A program made the translations under genes and the position numbers. Shown piece by piece: positions 16,940-27,659 of a DNA stretch of 64,000 bases. A model generated the notes under the pieces. The model did not search any database. It was not told where the DNA came from and saw nothing but the letters and a program-made list of their open reading frames with translations. Origin of the DNA: Pseudomonas sp. ML2-2023-3 (GTDB lineage Bacteria; Pseudomonadota; Gammaproteobacteria; Pseudomonadales; Pseudomonadaceae); assembly GCF_037055275.1 (NCBI RefSeq), contig NZ_CP146343.1, positions 2,204,501 to 2,268,500 of the forward strand. The letters are read 5' to 3'. The number at the start of each line of letters is the position of its first letter. The stretch's first letter is position 1.

Positions 16940-17377
16940 ATGACGGTATGGATAGTGGTGTCAATCCTGGCGCTGGTTCTGAGTCCCCTGGCCTGGTTGC
17001 GGCCTTCCCGGGGGCAGAGTGGGCGTATGGATTTGCGCATGGAGGCACGGCGCATTGGTTTGTCCATGCAGCTGGCGCCTCAGGAATGGCCGTACTGGCT
17101 TGAGCCCCAGCCGCCCGGTTCCTGCGCGCAGTACCATCGCCCGCGCCGCAGTACTAAGCCTGATGTTTGGTGCTATTGGCAATCGGCACCTGGAAAATGG
17201 CTCAATCGCTGGCAGGAAGAATGTGAAGATGAGCGCCTGCTGGCGCAGTTCAAAAAGCTGCCGGCCAATGTTTACAAAGTTGAGGCCGATGCACAGATGA
17301 TTGTGCTGGTGTGGGGCGAGAAGGGTGAGGCTAAGGTGCTCAAGGCGATTGATGAGGTGCTCAAGGCGCTGGCATGA
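16940..17377 (+). CDS. Conserved hypothetical protein with N-terminal membrane anchor
   Basis: A 145-residue protein. Residues 1-20 are hydrophobic (TVWIVVSILALVLSPLAWL), suggesting a signal anchor, followed by a soluble region rich in Trp, Arg and Pro and a helical C-terminus ending KAIDEVLKALA. No catalytic motif is recognised. It lies between the universal stress gene and fadBA, the same neighbourhood in which I recall a hypothetical gene in other pseudomonads. ATG 16940 is taken because it starts the hydrophobic segment; a longer reading from 16892 has no support. Confidence 0.7.
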   Translation: MTVWIVVSILALVLSPLAWLRPSRGQSGRMDLRMEARRIGLSMQLAPQEWPYWLEPQPPGSCAQYHRPRRSTKPDVWCYWQSAPGKWLNRWQEECEDERLLAQFKKLPANVYKVEADAQMIVLVWGEKGEAKVLKAIDEVLKALA

Positions 17378-17380
17378 CCT

Positions 17381-17469
17381 TTGTGGGAGCGGGCTTGCTC
17401 GCGATGGAATCGGCGTGGTGTGGCGGACAAACCGCGTCGTCTGAATCGCGAGCAAGCCCGCTCCCACAA
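17381..17469. repeat. REP pair, family A (inverted)
   Basis: Two facing copies of the GGGAGCGGGCTTGCTCGC repeat (17381-17405 and 17445-17469) have arms complementary over about 25 bases and a 39-base spacer. This is the classic REPIN-like arrangement. It lies just after the hypothetical gene, upstream of fadB on the same strand. Confidence 0.88.
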
Positions 17470-17785
17470 TTTTCACCTGCAGGGCGCTTCAATGGTTTCG
17501 AGCACTCGTACCGCAGGTGTCTAAACTGACTGCCGGGTCGTTTTGTCATCGTTGTTTCGGACAATTGACAATCGATCGCTTTTCCCTGAAGGTGTCGACA
17601 CCCAAATCAAACGGGCGTATGAATTGAGCGTTTGTCATGTAAGACAGCTCTCATTTTCAATCCCGATTATCGCGTTGGCGGGTGTGCCTGGCGGATTGGC
17701 AACAGCATTGACACAAAGGTCAGTGACAGCCAGACGCTAGCTTCTGACGTGTACTGTTCAGCTTCCATATCCTGGAGATCAGTTG
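17470..17785 (+). other. Leader region of fadBA, no gene recognised
   Basis: About 315 bases between the repeat pair and fadB. A TTGACA occurs at 17708-17713, but no good -10 lies 16-18 bases beyond. GAATTGAGCGTTTG at 17621-17634 is a weak partial match to the PsrA operator GAAAC-N4-GTTTC and is not claimed as a site. A short reading at 17543-17740 has no ribosome-binding site and an unconvincing composition. GGAG at 17774-17777 serves fadB. Confidence 0.5.
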
Positions 17786-19933
17786 ATGATTTACGAAGGT
17801 AAAGCCATCACGGTTACGGCTCTTGAAAGTGGCATCGTCGAACTGAAGTTCGACCTCAAGGGTGAGTCCGTCAACAAATTCAACCGTCTAACCCTGAACG
17901 AGTTGCGTCAGGCTGTAGATGCGATCAAGGCAGATGCTTCGGTCAAGGGTGTCATCGTTTCCAGTGGTAAAGACGTCTTTATCGTTGGCGCCGACATCAC
18001 CGAGTTCGTCGAAAACTTCAAGTTGCCGGATGCCGAGCTGATCGCTGGCAACCTCGAAGCCAACAGGATCTTCAGCGATTTTGAAGACCTCAACGTACCC
18101 ACCGTCGCGGCCATCAATGGCATCGCGTTGGGTGGCGGTCTGGAAATGTGTCTGGCTGCTGACTTCCGGGTCATGGCGGACAGCGCCAAAATCGGCCTGC
18201 CGGAAGTCAAGCTGGGTATCTATCCGGGCTTTGGCGGTACCGTGCGCCTGCCACGCCTGATTGGCGTTGATAACGCGGTTGAGTGGATTGCCTCCGGCAA
18301 GGAAAACCGCGCCGAAGACGCTCTGAAAGTGAGCGCCGTAGATGCTGTGGTAACGGCTGACAAGCTGGGCGCTGCAGCGCTGGACCTGATCAAGCGCGCC
18401 ATCAGTGGCGAGCTGGACTACAAGGCCAAGCGTCAACCCAAGCTTGAAAAACTCAAGCTGAACGCAATCGAACAAATGATGGCTTTCGAAACCGCTAAAG
18501 GTTTTGTGGCCGGCCAGGCTGGCCCGAACTACCCGGCCCCGGTTGAAGCGATCAAGACCATCCAGAAAGCCGCGAACTTCGGTCGTGACAAGGCGCTGGA
18601 AGTGGAAGCAGCAGGTTTCGCCAAGCTTGCAAAAACCTCAGCTTCGCAATGCCTGATCGGCCTGTTCCTGAACGATCAGGAACTGAAGAAAAAAGCCAAG
18701 ATCTACGACAAGATTGCCAAAGACGTGAAGCAGGCGGCCGTTCTGGGCGCAGGCATCATGGGTGGCGGTATTGTCTATCAGTCGGCCTCCAAAGGTACGC
18801 CGATCCTGATGAAAGACATCAACGAGCACGGCATCGAGCAGGGTCTGGCCGAGGCTGCCAAGCTGCTGGTAGGCCGCGTTGATAAGGGTCGCATGACACC
18901 GGCGAAAATGGCTGAAGTGCTGAACGGCATTCGTCCTACTTTGTCATACGGCGATTTCGGTAACGTCGACCTTGTGGTCGAAGCGGTAGTCGAGAACCCG
19001 AAGGTCAAGCAGGCTGTACTGGCGGAAGTGGAAAATCACGTTCGCGAAGACGCCATTCTGGCTTCCAACACCTCGACCATTTCCATCAGCCTGCTGGCCA
19101 AGGCCCTCAAGCGTCCGGAAAACTTCGTCGGCATGCACTTCTTCAACCCGGTGCACATGATGCCGCTGGTTGAAGTGATTCGTGGCGAGAAGTCCAGCGA
19201 CCTGGCCGTAGCAACCACCGTTGCCTATGCCAAGAAAATGGGCAAGAACCCGATCGTGGTCAACGACTGCCCGGGCTTCCTGGTCAACCGCGTCCTGTTC
19301 CCGTACTTCGGCGGTTTCGCCAGGCTGGTCAGCGCCGGTGTCGACTTTGTGCGTATCGACAAAGTGATGGAAAAATTCGGTTGGCCAATGGGCCCGGCGT
19401 ACCTGATGGACGTGGTCGGCATCGACACCGGTCACCATGGTCGCGACGTTATGGCCGAAGGCTTCCCGGACCGTATGAAAGACGACCGTCGTTCAGCGAT
19501 TGACGCTTTGTACGAGGCCAAGCGCCTGGGTCAGAAGAACGGCAAGGGCTTCTACGCCTACGAAGAAGACAAGCGCGGCAAGCAGAAGAAAATCGTTGAT
19601 TCGAGCGTGCTTGAGGTCCTCAAGCCTATCGTCTACGAGCAGCGCGACGTGACCGACGAAGACATCATCAACTGGATGATGATCCCGCTGTGTCTTGAAA
19701 CCGTGCGTTGCCTGGAAGACGGCATCGTTGAAACCGCAGCCGAGGCTGACATGGGCCTGGTCTATGGCATTGGCTTCCCGCTGTTCCGTGGCGGCGCGCT
19801 GCGCTACATCGATTCGATCGGTGTTGCAGAGTTCGTGGCCCTGGCCGATCAGTACGCTGAACTGGGCGCGCTGTACCACCCGACTGCGAAGCTGCGTGAG
19901 ATGGCCAAGAACGGCCAGAGCTTCTTCGGTTAA
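17786..19933 (+). CDS. fadB: Fatty acid oxidation complex alpha subunit FadB
   Basis: A 715-residue multifunctional enzyme: enoyl-CoA hydratase/isomerase (residues about 1-190), then L-3-hydroxyacyl-CoA dehydrogenase. The hydratase oxyanion and catalytic region is [16 protein letters not shown] and [16 protein letters not shown], with both acidic residues present. The NAD-binding Rossmann motif [17 protein letters not shown] is near residue 320, and the dehydrogenase His is in [15 protein letters not shown]. Start ATG 17786 has GGAG 8 bases upstream. It forms an operon with fadA, 27 bases downstream, and the products assemble as the alpha2-beta2 trifunctional complex. Confidence 0.96.
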   Translation: MIYEGKAITVTALESGIVELKFDLKGESVNKFNRLTLNELRQAVDAIKADASVKGVIVSSGKDVFIVGADITEFVENFKLPDAELIAGNLEANRIFSDFEDLNVPTVAAINGIALGGGLEMCLAADFRVMADSAKIGLPEVKLGIYPGFGGTVRLPRLIGVDNAVEWIASGKENRAEDALKVSAVDAVVTADKLGAAALDLIKRAISGELDYKAKRQPKLEKLKLNAIEQMMAFETAKGFVAGQAGPNYPAPVEAIKTIQKAANFGRDKALEVEAAGFAKLAKTSASQCLIGLFLNDQELKKKAKIYDKIAKDVKQAAVLGAGIMGGGIVYQSASKGTPILMKDINEHGIEQGLAEAAKLLVGRVDKGRMTPAKMAEVLNGIRPTLSYGDFGNVDLVVEAVVENPKVKQAVLAEVENHVREDAILASNTSTISISLLAKALKRPENFVGMHFFNPVHMMPLVEVIRGEKSSDLAVATTVAYAKKMGKNPIVVNDCPGFLVNRVLFPYFGGFARLVSAGVDFVRIDKVMEKFGWPMGPAYLMDVVGIDTGHHGRDVMAEGFPDRMKDDRRSAIDALYEAKRLGQKNGKGFYAYEEDKRGKQKKIVDSSVLEVLKPIVYEQRDVTDEDIINWMMIPLCLETVRCLEDGIVETAAEADMGLVYGIGFPLFRGGALRYIDSIGVAEFVALADQYAELGALYHPTAKLREMAKNGQSFFG

Positions 19934-19945
19934 GCGCCCCATTAG

Positions 19946-21136
<1,191 letters not shown>

Positions 21137-21154
21137 GCGTTGCGTTGATGGAAG

Positions 21155-21178
21155 CCGGGGCCTTGTGCCCCGGTTTTT
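21155..21178 (+). terminator. Rho-independent terminator of fadBA
   Basis: The stem CCGGGGC / GCCCCGG, with a 5-base loop, is followed by TTTTTGTTTTT. Confidence 0.85.
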
Positions 21179-21223
21179 GTTTTTAAGCGTGTTTAATTTT
21201 TTTATTTGCAGAGGGGCCGCAAC

Positions 21224-21460
21224 ATGTCGCTACAACCTGGGCTCTATCAACACTACAAAGGTCCTCAGTATCGTGTTTTCAGTGTGGCTCGCCATTCTGA
21301 AACCGAAGAAGATGTAGTGTTCTACCAAGCCCTGTATGGCGATTACGGCTTTTGGGTGCGCCCGCTGAGCATGTTCCTGGAGTCAGTCATCGTTGAGGGC
21401 GAACACGTCCCGCGCTTTGCCTTGATTCAGGCCGAACCCAGCCTTTTTTCCCGGCCATAA
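21224..21460 (+). CDS. DUF1653 domain protein
   Basis: A 78-residue protein with the family's LQPGLYQHYKGPQYRVF start and DVVFYQALYGDYGFWVRPL middle, ending shortly after EGEHVPRFALI. DUF1653 proteins are small beta-rich proteins of unknown function, sometimes fused to nucleotide-handling domains. ATG 21224 is preceded by GAGGGG 9-10 bases upstream; a longer reading from 21206 is less likely. It sits alone between fadA and topA. Confidence 0.85.
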   Translation: MSLQPGLYQHYKGPQYRVFSVARHSETEEDVVFYQALYGDYGFWVRPLSMFLESVIVEGEHVPRFALIQAEPSLFSRP

Positions 21461-21485
21461 GGCAAGGTCGCGCAGAACCCTGTGC

Positions 21486-21514
21486 TTGACCTCACCTTGT
21501 AGCCACTATATATA
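21486..21514 (+). promoter_or_regulatory. Candidate sigma-70 promoter of topA
   Basis: TTGACC (21486-21491) and TATATA (21509-21514) are separated by 17 bases, about 60 bases upstream of the topA start. The -10 lies in a CTATATATAG palindrome. Confidence 0.55.
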
Positions 21515-21574
21515 GCGGTGCCGCGTCAGGCGCGAACCGCCTTTCACTTCTAGAATTCAGGAATTTTCTGATCC

Positions 21575-24202
21575 ATGGGCAAATCGCTGGTCATTGTGGA
21601 ATCCCCGGCTAAGGCCAAGACCATCAACAAGTACTTGGGCAACGAGTACGTGGTGAAGTCGAGTATCGGCCATATCCGAGACCTGCCCACCAGCGGTTCG
21701 GCTAGCGCCAGCAAAGAACCGGCTGCCAAGCGTGGCAAGGCAGCGGCGGGCGAAGTGCCGGCCCTGTCGCCAAAAGAGAAGGCTCAGAAGCAGCTGATCT
21801 CGCGCATGGGCGTCGATCCCGAGCATGGCTGGAAAGCCAAGTACGAGATCCTGCCCGGCAAGGAAAAGGTCATCGAAGAGCTGCGCCGGCTTGCCAAGGA
21901 TGCTGACACCATCTATCTCGCAACCGACTTGGATCGCGAGGGGGAAGCCATTGCATGGCACCTGCGCGAAGCCATCGGTGGTGATGACACCCGCTACAAG
22001 CGCGTGGTGTTCAACGAAATCACCAAGAAAGCGATTCAGGAAGCCTTCTCCAAGCCGGGCGAGCTGGATATCAACCGCGTTAACGCCCAGCAGGCCCGCC
22101 GCTTCCTCGACCGCGTCGTGGGTTACATGGTTTCGCCGCTGCTGTGGGCCAAGGTAGCCCGTGGCCTGTCGGCAGGCCGTGTGCAATCGGTGGCCGTGAA
22201 GCTGGTGGTGGAGCGTGAGCGCGAAATTCGTGCGTTCAACCCTGAAGAGTACTGGGAAATCCACGCCGACCTTGGCACTGCCAAGGGGGCGAAAGTGCGT
22301 TTTGACGTTGCCCGTGAAAAAGGCGAGGCGTTCAAGCCGCTCAACGAAGCTCAGGCAATGGCGGCGCTGGAGAAGCTCAAGGCTTCGAACTACAGCATCG
22401 TCAAGCGTGAAGACAAACCGACCAGCAGCAAGCCGTCGGCGCCTTTCATTACCTCCACCCTGCAACAGGCCGCGAGCAATCGCCTGGGCTACGGGGTGAA
22501 GAAAACCATGATGATGGCCCAGCGTTTGTATGAAGCTGGCTACATCACGTATATGCGTACCGACTCCACCAACCTCTCGGCCGATGCGGTCGAGATGGCG
22601 CGTACTTATATTGAAGGTGAGTTCGGCGCGTCGTACCTGCCGCCGGCACCCAATGTGTACAGCAGCAAGGAAGGCGCACAGGAGGCTCACGAAGCGATTC
22701 GTCCTTCTGACGTAAACATGCACCCGAGCAAGCTGTCGGGCATGGAGCGCGACGCTGAGCGCCTTTACGAGCTGATCTGGCGCCAATTCGTGGCGTGCCA
22801 GATGCTGCCGGCCAAGTACCTGTCCACCACCGTCACTGTGGCGGCCGGTGATTTTGAGCTGCGTGCCAAGGGCCGCATCCTCAAATTCGACGGTTACACC
22901 CGTGTGATGCCGCAAATTGCCAAGCCGGGCGACGACGATGTGCTGCCAGACATGGCTCAGGGCGATGCCCTGAAGCTGATCGAGCTCGACCCGAGCCAGC
23001 ACTTCACCAAGCCGCCTGCGCGTTACTCCGAAGCCAGCCTGGTAAAAGAGATGGAAAAACGTGGCATTGGTCGTCCTTCGACCTATGCGGCGATTATCTC
23101 GACCATTCAGGATCGTGGTTACGTGGCGTTGCACAACCGCCGCTTCTATTCCGAAAAAATGGGCGACATCGTTACCGAACGCTTGTCCGAGAGCTTCTCC
23201 GACCTGATGGACTACGGCTTCACGGCCGGTATGGAAGAGAACCTCGATGACGTGGCGCAAGGCGAGCGTGACTGGAAAAACGTACTGGACGAGTTCTACG
23301 GCGACTTCAAGAAGAAGCTCGAAGTAGCTGCTGCACCGGAAGGTGGCATGCGTGCCAACCAGCCGGTAATGACTGATATTCCTTGTAAGGAATGTGGTCG
23401 TCCAATGCAGATTCGCACGGCTTCAACCGGCGTGTTCCTGGGTTGTTCGGGCTACAGCCTGCCGCCCAAAGAGCGTTGCAAGGCCACTGTCAATCTGGTG
23501 CCGGGTGACGAAATTGCGGCCGACGACGAAGGCGAATCCGAATCCCTGGTGCTGTTGGGCAAACACCGTTGCCCGATCTGCAGCACGGCAATGGACGCCT
23601 ACCTGCTGGATGAGAAGCACAAGCTGCACATCTGCGGTAACAACCCGGATTGTGTCGGCTACGAAATCGAAGAAGGCAACTACCGCATCAAGGGCTATGA
23701 AGGTCCGAGCCTTGAGTGCGACAAGTGCGGCAGCGAAATGCAGCTTAAAACCGGTCGTTTCGGCAAGTTCTTCGGCTGTACCAATGCCGAGTGCAAAAAC
23801 ACCCGAAAACTGCTGAAAAGCGGTGAAGCGGCGCCACCGAAAATGGACCCGGTGAAAATGCCGGAACTTAAATGCGAGAAGGTCAACGACACGTACATCC
23901 TGCGTGACGGTGCTTCGGGGTTGTTCCTGGCGGCAAGCCAGTTCCCGAAAAACCGTGAGACTCGTGCTCCGTTGGTGATCGAAATTGTGCCCCACAAGGA
24001 CGAGATCGATCCCAAGTATCACTTCTTGTGCGAAGCGCCGAAGAAAGATCCGGATGGCCGTCCTGCAGTGATTCGCTACAGCCGCAAAACCAAAGAGCAG
24101 TACGTGCAGACTGAAGTGGATGGCAAGCCGACTGGCTGGCGTGCGTTCTACGACGGCGGTAGCTGGAAGGTTGAAGACAAGCGTAAAGAAAAAGACGCTT
24201 GA
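21575..24202 (+). CDS. topA: DNA topoisomerase I
   Basis: An 875-residue type IA topoisomerase that relaxes negative supercoils. The N-terminal Toprim domain has [18 protein letters not shown] and the metal-binding [15 protein letters not shown]. The catalytic Tyr is in [14 protein letters not shown] near residue 325. The C-terminus carries three Cys4-type zinc motifs (beginning [20 protein letters not shown] and [10 protein letters not shown]), then an acidic and Lys-rich tail. A strong terminator follows. Confidence 0.96.
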   Translation: MGKSLVIVESPAKAKTINKYLGNEYVVKSSIGHIRDLPTSGSASASKEPAAKRGKAAAGEVPALSPKEKAQKQLISRMGVDPEHGWKAKYEILPGKEKVIEELRRLAKDADTIYLATDLDREGEAIAWHLREAIGGDDTRYKRVVFNEITKKAIQEAFSKPGELDINRVNAQQARRFLDRVVGYMVSPLLWAKVARGLSAGRVQSVAVKLVVEREREIRAFNPEEYWEIHADLGTAKGAKVRFDVAREKGEAFKPLNEAQAMAALEKLKASNYSIVKREDKPTSSKPSAPFITSTLQQAASNRLGYGVKKTMMMAQRLYEAGYITYMRTDSTNLSADAVEMARTYIEGEFGASYLPPAPNVYSSKEGAQEAHEAIRPSDVNMHPSKLSGMERDAERLYELIWRQFVACQMLPAKYLSTTVTVAAGDFELRAKGRILKFDGYTRVMPQIAKPGDDDVLPDMAQGDALKLIELDPSQHFTKPPARYSEASLVKEMEKRGIGRPSTYAAIISTIQDRGYVALHNRRFYSEKMGDIVTERLSESFSDLMDYGFTAGMEENLDDVAQGERDWKNVLDEFYGDFKKKLEVAAAPEGGMRANQPVMTDIPCKECGRPMQIRTASTGVFLGCSGYSLPPKERCKATVNLVPGDEIAADDEGESESLVLLGKHRCPICSTAMDAYLLDEKHKLHICGNNPDCVGYEIEEGNYRIKGYEGPSLECDKCGSEMQLKTGRFGKFFGCTNAECKNTRKLLKSGEAAPPKMDPVKMPELKCEKVNDTYILRDGASGLFLAASQFPKNRETRAPLVIEIVPHKDEIDPKYHFLCEAPKKDPDGRPAVIRYSRKTKEQYVQTEVDGKPTGWRAFYDGGSWKVEDKRKEKDA

Positions 24203-24223
24203 TCTGAGTTGATCGCTGAATAG

Positions 24224-24262
24224 AAAACCGCGCAAGGGCTGTATGCCTTGCGCGGTTTTTTT
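24224..24262 (+). terminator. Rho-independent terminator of topA
   Basis: The stem AAAACCGCGCAAGG / CCTTGCGCGGTTTT, with an 8-base loop, is followed by a run of T, 20 bases after the topA stop. Confidence 0.9.
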
Positions 24263-24301
24263 GTTTGCCAATCCCGGGCCTGGTTGCCGCTGCTTGAGTG
24301 C

Positions 24302-24395
24302 TTTTGTGGGAGCAGACTTGCTCGCGATGGCATCGACACGGTTTGGCTGAAGCACCGCAGCGCCTGCATCGCGGGCAAGCCCGCTCCCACAAAAG
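24302..24395. repeat. REP pair, family A (inverted)
   Basis: The left copy (24302-24328, with GGGAGCAGACTTGCTCGC) and the right copy (24368-24395) are complementary with a few changes and flank a 39-base centre. It lies between topA and the downstream DUF6586 gene on the same strand. Confidence 0.85.
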
Positions 24396-24481
24396 CGCAG
24401 GGAACGTAGGCCTTGCGCCAGCACGGCCTGATCCCTGAGACTGCACTACCTGCCTTTACCCATTCGATGTGGAGCGCCCGC

Positions 24482-25003
24482 ATGGCTCACGAACTCTATA
24501 CCCGTACCAATCAGAAGATCTATTTCGCTGGCCTGGCCCTTGAGGCCATGAACAAGGCGAGTGAGGGTCGGGCCATGAATGCTCAGGCGCTGGTTCAGGC
24601 AGAGCGCGAGTCGGCGGTATTTCATCTGTATGGTGCGCTGCTTGGCTTGTGTCATGAGATTGCTGGCTTTTATCGTCTGTCCCAAGCCAATGCACCTCGG
24701 GTCGAACTGCTGCTCACCCAGCAAGTGCTGGACGAGAAGGCCATCCCGGAACTGGCCGAGCTGGTTGAACTGGCACAGGCGCCGCAGACATGGCTGGCGC
24801 AACTGGTTGCGACCCACGCTGCTCTGTATCAGCCGTTACAGGCACCCAAAAAGGTCAAGGCGGATGTGTTCCAGCCCTTGATCATTGCGGTCAACCTGGA
24901 GGATGAGGCACCCCAGGAGTTGAGTCGCGAAACAATGGAGGAGTGGCGTCAGAACCTCAAAGGTCTGGCCATTCGGTTCCGTGATGGACTCAATGAGTGC
25001 TAA
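24482..25003 (+). CDS. DUF6586 family protein
   Basis: A 173-residue, mostly helical cytosolic protein starting MAHELYTRTNQKIYFAGLAL. No catalytic motif is visible. It matches what I recall of the conserved pseudomonad gene between topA and the sulA-lexA region. The start is chosen by the GTGGAG upstream; a longer in-frame reading from 24413 runs back into the repeat. Function unknown. Confidence 0.75.
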   Translation: MAHELYTRTNQKIYFAGLALEAMNKASEGRAMNAQALVQAERESAVFHLYGALLGLCHEIAGFYRLSQANAPRVELLLTQQVLDEKAIPELAELVELAQAPQTWLAQLVATHAALYQPLQAPKKVKADVFQPLIIAVNLEDEAPQELSRETMEEWRQNLKGLAIRFRDGLNEC

Positions 25004-25122
25004 GGGTCGAAACCGAAACGGTACAGTCATTCATCAGTCTGTAATCGAAAGCGCTACAGATCACGGGAAATTCCCGCGGGATGGCTGATATACTCCCGCG
25101 CTTTCGTGGAGAACAAATTTAT

Positions 25123-25356
25123 ATGCCAACGTCTTTTCTAGAAATTGTCGAGTTGCCAGACGGCCGCATCGAGTTGCGCCGTGCTGAGGACGAAGGGTCT
25201 TTGGTAACGCTGAATTTTTCTGAAGATGCCAAGGCTTTTCTTCAGGGGCAGCACGTAGAGGTGGCGAAAGCCATGCTTAGCGTCGGTGTACAAATGGCGG
25301 GTCGGCTGGCCGAAGGCGAGCTCGAAAAAGACGATGGGCCACGCATTCTTCACTAA
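25123..25356 (+). CDS. Small conserved hypothetical protein
   Basis: A 77-residue acidic protein (MPTSFLEIVELPDGRIELRR start, KDDGPRILH end) without a signal peptide or membrane segment. Start 25123 follows GTGGAGAAC at a somewhat long distance; 25081 is an in-frame alternative without a good ribosome-binding site. It lies between the DUF6586 gene and the convergent sulA. No function can be given. Confidence 0.7.
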   Translation: MPTSFLEIVELPDGRIELRRAEDEGSLVTLNFSEDAKAFLQGQHVEVAKAMLSVGVQMAGRLAEGELEKDDGPRILH

Positions 25357-25425
25357 GCGACTCTGACTCGTGCTCCGCAGCCAGGCGAGTGCGTTCTGCA
25401 CTGGCCCTGCGCAGGCATCAACTGT

Positions 25426-25899
25426 TTAACCCAAGCGTATATTCAGACTTTGCCCGTGACCGGTGCGAGCTGCGCTGATCAACTGATTGCGGGCAGCGCT
25501 GGTCAGCGGGTTGATCCAGCTCACTACCGTGTGGCTGCGACCCAGTCGCAGCGCTTCGCAGGTCAGTTGCAAGGCGCTTTTGTTGCCATTGGGTTGCAGC
25601 AGCAGAATGCGCTCGCGGTTCAGTCCGGCATCGCGTAACCAGCTTTGGGTCAGGCTTGCAGGTGGCGCAATCAGTGTCAGCCAGCGGGCGTTTTGTTGCT
25701 CGCTCAGTTCGCGCAGCATGGGGGCAAGCAGGTTCAGGCAGTTTCCGGCGGCACCGCGTAGCGACAGTTCACTGAACACCTCGGGTTCGGCGCTCCAGGG
25801 GGAATCGAGCACGTCCTTGATCGCGGGCGTCATGGGTTGAGCCATGAACGCTTCAAAAAGGGTGAGTTGTGCTGGCAGCGGGGTGTGTGGGAACTGCAT
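25426..25899 (-). CDS. sulA: SOS-induced cell division inhibitor SulA
   Basis: A 157-residue RecA-fold-like protein without an ATP site that binds FtsZ and blocks septation during SOS. Family features are FSELSLRGAAGNCLNLLAPM, the ARWLTLIAPPASLTQ strand and the RSHTVVSWINPL segment. It starts 10 bases after the lexA stop on the same strand, so it is transcribed from the lexA promoter, under the two LexA boxes. In E. coli sulA is separate from lexA; a lexA-sulA pair is the usual pseudomonad arrangement. Confidence 0.9.
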   Translation of the reverse strand: MQFPHTPLPAQLTLFEAFMAQPMTPAIKDVLDSPWSAEPEVFSELSLRGAAGNCLNLLAPMLRELSEQQNARWLTLIAPPASLTQSWLRDAGLNRERILLLQPNGNKSALQLTCEALRLGRSHTVVSWINPLTSAARNQLISAARTGHGQSLNIRLG

Positions 25900-25909
25900 G
25901 AAGCCTCCT

Positions 25910-26518
25910 TTAGCGGCGAATTACGCCGACACTCAAGCCTTCAATGACCAGTTCCTGGTCTTTGAGGTTGACTTCAATCGGGGCGAATTCAGGGTTCTCG
26001 GCAATGAGCCAGACCTTGTTGCCTTCACGCTTGAAGCGTTTGACCGTGACTTCGTCGTCGATACGGGCCACGACAATCTGGCCGTTACGGGCTTCGCGAC
26101 AGGTATGCACGGCAAGCAGATCGCCATCGAAGATGCCGACATCCTTCATGCTCATGCCTTGTACCCGTAGCAGGTAGTCGGCTCTGGGGTGAAAGAAGGT
26201 CGGGTTGATGTTGCAGGACTCTTCGACGTGCTCCAGCGCAAGAATCGGAGCACCGGCAGCTACTCGGCCAATGATGGGCAGCGTGGATTCGTCAGACTTG
26301 GCTTCGAAGCCGGGTATGCGAATACCGCGGGAGGCACCGGGGGTCATCTCGATGGCACCCTTGCGGGCAAGCGCCTTGAGGTGTTCTTCGGCGGCGTTGG
26401 GGGATTTGAAGCCCAGCTCCTGTGCGATCTCGGCACGGGTGGGCGGGTATCCGTTGTCATCCAGGCATCGCTTGATGAAGGCCAGGATCTCAGCTTGGCG
26501 TGGCGTCAGTTTTAGCAT
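25910..26518 (-). CDS. lexA: LexA repressor
   Basis: A 202-residue SOS repressor and self-cleaving serine protease. The winged-helix DNA-binding domain covers residues 1-65 ([20 protein letters not shown]). The cleavage site is Ala88-Gly89 in GRVAAGAP. The catalytic dyad is Ser123 (GMSMKDVG) and Lys160 (VTVKRF). RecA filaments trigger cleavage and derepression. It is autoregulated through the boxes 10-45 bases upstream of its start and is cotranscribed with sulA. Confidence 0.97.
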   Translation of the reverse strand: MLKLTPRQAEILAFIKRCLDDNGYPPTRAEIAQELGFKSPNAAEEHLKALARKGAIEMTPGASRGIRIPGFEAKSDESTLPIIGRVAAGAPILALEHVEESCNINPTFFHPRADYLLRVQGMSMKDVGIFDGDLLAVHTCREARNGQIVVARIDDEVTVKRFKREGNKVWLIAENPEFAPIEVNLKDQELVIEGLSVGVIRR

Positions 26519-26528
26519 GTTGATCGCT

Positions 26529-26563
26529 CTGTCTTTTTATACAGTGACTGGGATTATATACAG
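26529..26563 (-). promoter_or_regulatory. Tandem LexA boxes upstream of lexA-sulA
   Basis: Read on the gene's strand: box 1 CTGTATAAAAAGACAG (26529-26544) is a full match to CTGT-N8-ACAG. Box 2 CTGTATATAATCCCAG (26548-26563) differs by one base in the right half-site. They are spaced by 3 bases and also contain TATA-rich promoter-like sequence, so LexA would block its own promoter. Confidence 0.9.
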
Positions 26564-26728
26564 TGAAAGCTTCTTGGCAATCACCCATTTCCAGCGGTCC
26601 GCTGGACGGTCATTAATATGTCGGGCGACCCGTACTTTATCAGGTGGGGCCGGACTGGCCGAGGCTGTGGTTAAATGCAGAACTGCCCGGTCCTGAAACG
26701 AATGCCTCATCTTGACTTTTTACAATCT

Positions 26729-26755
26729 GAAACGTATGTTTCAAACAAGTGTTTA
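26729..26755 (+). promoter_or_regulatory. PsrA operator(s) upstream of psrA
   Basis: GAAACGTATGTTTC (26729-26742) is a perfect GAAAC-N4-GTTTC palindrome, the known PsrA binding pattern. Immediately next to it, CAAACAAGTGTTTA (26742-26755) is a second near-palindrome of the same spacing. They end 24 bases before the psrA start, consistent with autorepression relieved by long-chain fatty acyl ligands. Confidence 0.85.
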
Positions 26756-26778
26756 AATGTTTGTCAGGCGGAGTAGTC

Positions 26779-27486
26779 ATGGCCCAGTCGGAAACCGTTG
26801 AACGTATCCTTGATGCTGCCGAGCAGCTGTTCGCGGAAAAAGGGTTTGCTGAAACCTCATTGCGGCTGATTACCAGTAAAGCCGGGGTCAATCTGGCGGC
26901 GGTTAATTACCATTTCGGTTCTAAAAAGGCGCTGATCCAGGCCGTCTTTTCGCGCTTCCTGGGGCCTTTTTGCGCCAACCTCGATCGTGAGCTGGAGCGT
27001 CGTCAGGCCAAGCCTGAGAACCGCCCCAGCCTTGAAGAGTTATTGGAGATGCTGGTCGAGCAGGCGCTGGTGATCCAGCCGCGCAGTGGTAACGACCTGT
27101 CGATTTTCATGCGCTTGCTCGGGTTGGCGTTCAGTCAGAGCCAGGGTCACTTGCGTCGCTATCTTGAAGACATGTACGGCAAGGTTTTTCGCCGCTATAT
27201 GCTGCTGGTCAACGAGGCTGCCCCACAAATCCCGCCCATCGAGTTGTTCTGGCGCGTGCACTTCATGCTGGGTGCTGCGGCCTTCAGCATGTCGGGAATC
27301 AAGGCGTTGCGTGCAATTGCCGAGACTGATTTCGGTGTCAACACCTCCATCGAGCAGGTGATGCGTCTGATGGTGCCATTCCTCGCGGCAGGCATGCGTG
27401 CACAAAGCGGCGTCACGGATTCTGCAATGGCCAGTGCCCAGCTTCGCCCCCGCAGTAAAACCGCCCCGGTTACCGCCAAGGTTTGA
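26779..27486 (+). CDS. psrA: TetR-family regulator PsrA
   Basis: A 235-residue TetR-family regulator that senses long-chain fatty acids. It represses beta-oxidation genes and activates rpoS in pseudomonads. The N-terminal helix-turn-helix spans about residues 8-55 (ILDAAEQLFAEKGFAETSLR, VNYHFGSKKALIQAVF). The C-terminal ligand domain follows. ATG 26779 is preceded by GGCGGAG. The location beside lexA and nagZ, together with a matching operator, supports the specific name. fadBA, 9 kb upstream, may be a target, but no clear operator is seen there. Confidence 0.93.
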   Translation: MAQSETVERILDAAEQLFAEKGFAETSLRLITSKAGVNLAAVNYHFGSKKALIQAVFSRFLGPFCANLDRELERRQAKPENRPSLEELLEMLVEQALVIQPRSGNDLSIFMRLLGLAFSQSQGHLRRYLEDMYGKVFRRYMLLVNEAAPQIPPIELFWRVHFMLGAAAFSMSGIKALRAIAETDFGVNTSIEQVMRLMVPFLAAGMRAQSGVTDSAMASAQLRPRSKTAPVTAKV

Positions 27487-27533
27487 CCCGCGGCGGGTGG
27501 GCGCGGCAGCTTTGTTCCGCTAAGCTAGTTGCC

Positions 27534-27659
27534 ATGCCCAACCCTGACTTATTCCCGTCTGTCGATTCGCCGCTGCCTCTCTGGAGTGCGGCGCGCAGGC
27601 GCGTGGCTGCGGATCCGGACCGGGCAATGAACGCTCTCTTTTTAAAGGATTTCCCATGA
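27534..27659 (+). CDS. Possible 41-residue ORF translationally coupled to nagZ
   Basis: From ATG 27534 a 41-codon frame reads MPNPDLFPSVDSPLPLWSAA, then an Arg/Ala/Asp-rich stretch ending FLKDFP, and stops at 27657-27659. Its TGA overlaps the nagZ ATG (ATGA), the typical layout of coupled genes. No clear ribosome-binding site precedes it. It could be a real small protein or a leader peptide controlling nagZ. Not recognised from any family. Confidence 0.4.
   Translation: MPNPDLFPSVDSPLPLWSAARRRVAADPDRAMNALFLKDFP

Noticed and set aside
17621..17634. PsrA operator in the fadBA leader
   Set aside because: GAATTGAGCGTTTG matches only the right half well; insufficient beside the perfect copy at psrA.
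21557..23260. Reverse frame of about 567 codons opposite topA
   Set aside because: Shadow of topA, whose catalytic and zinc motifs are clear.
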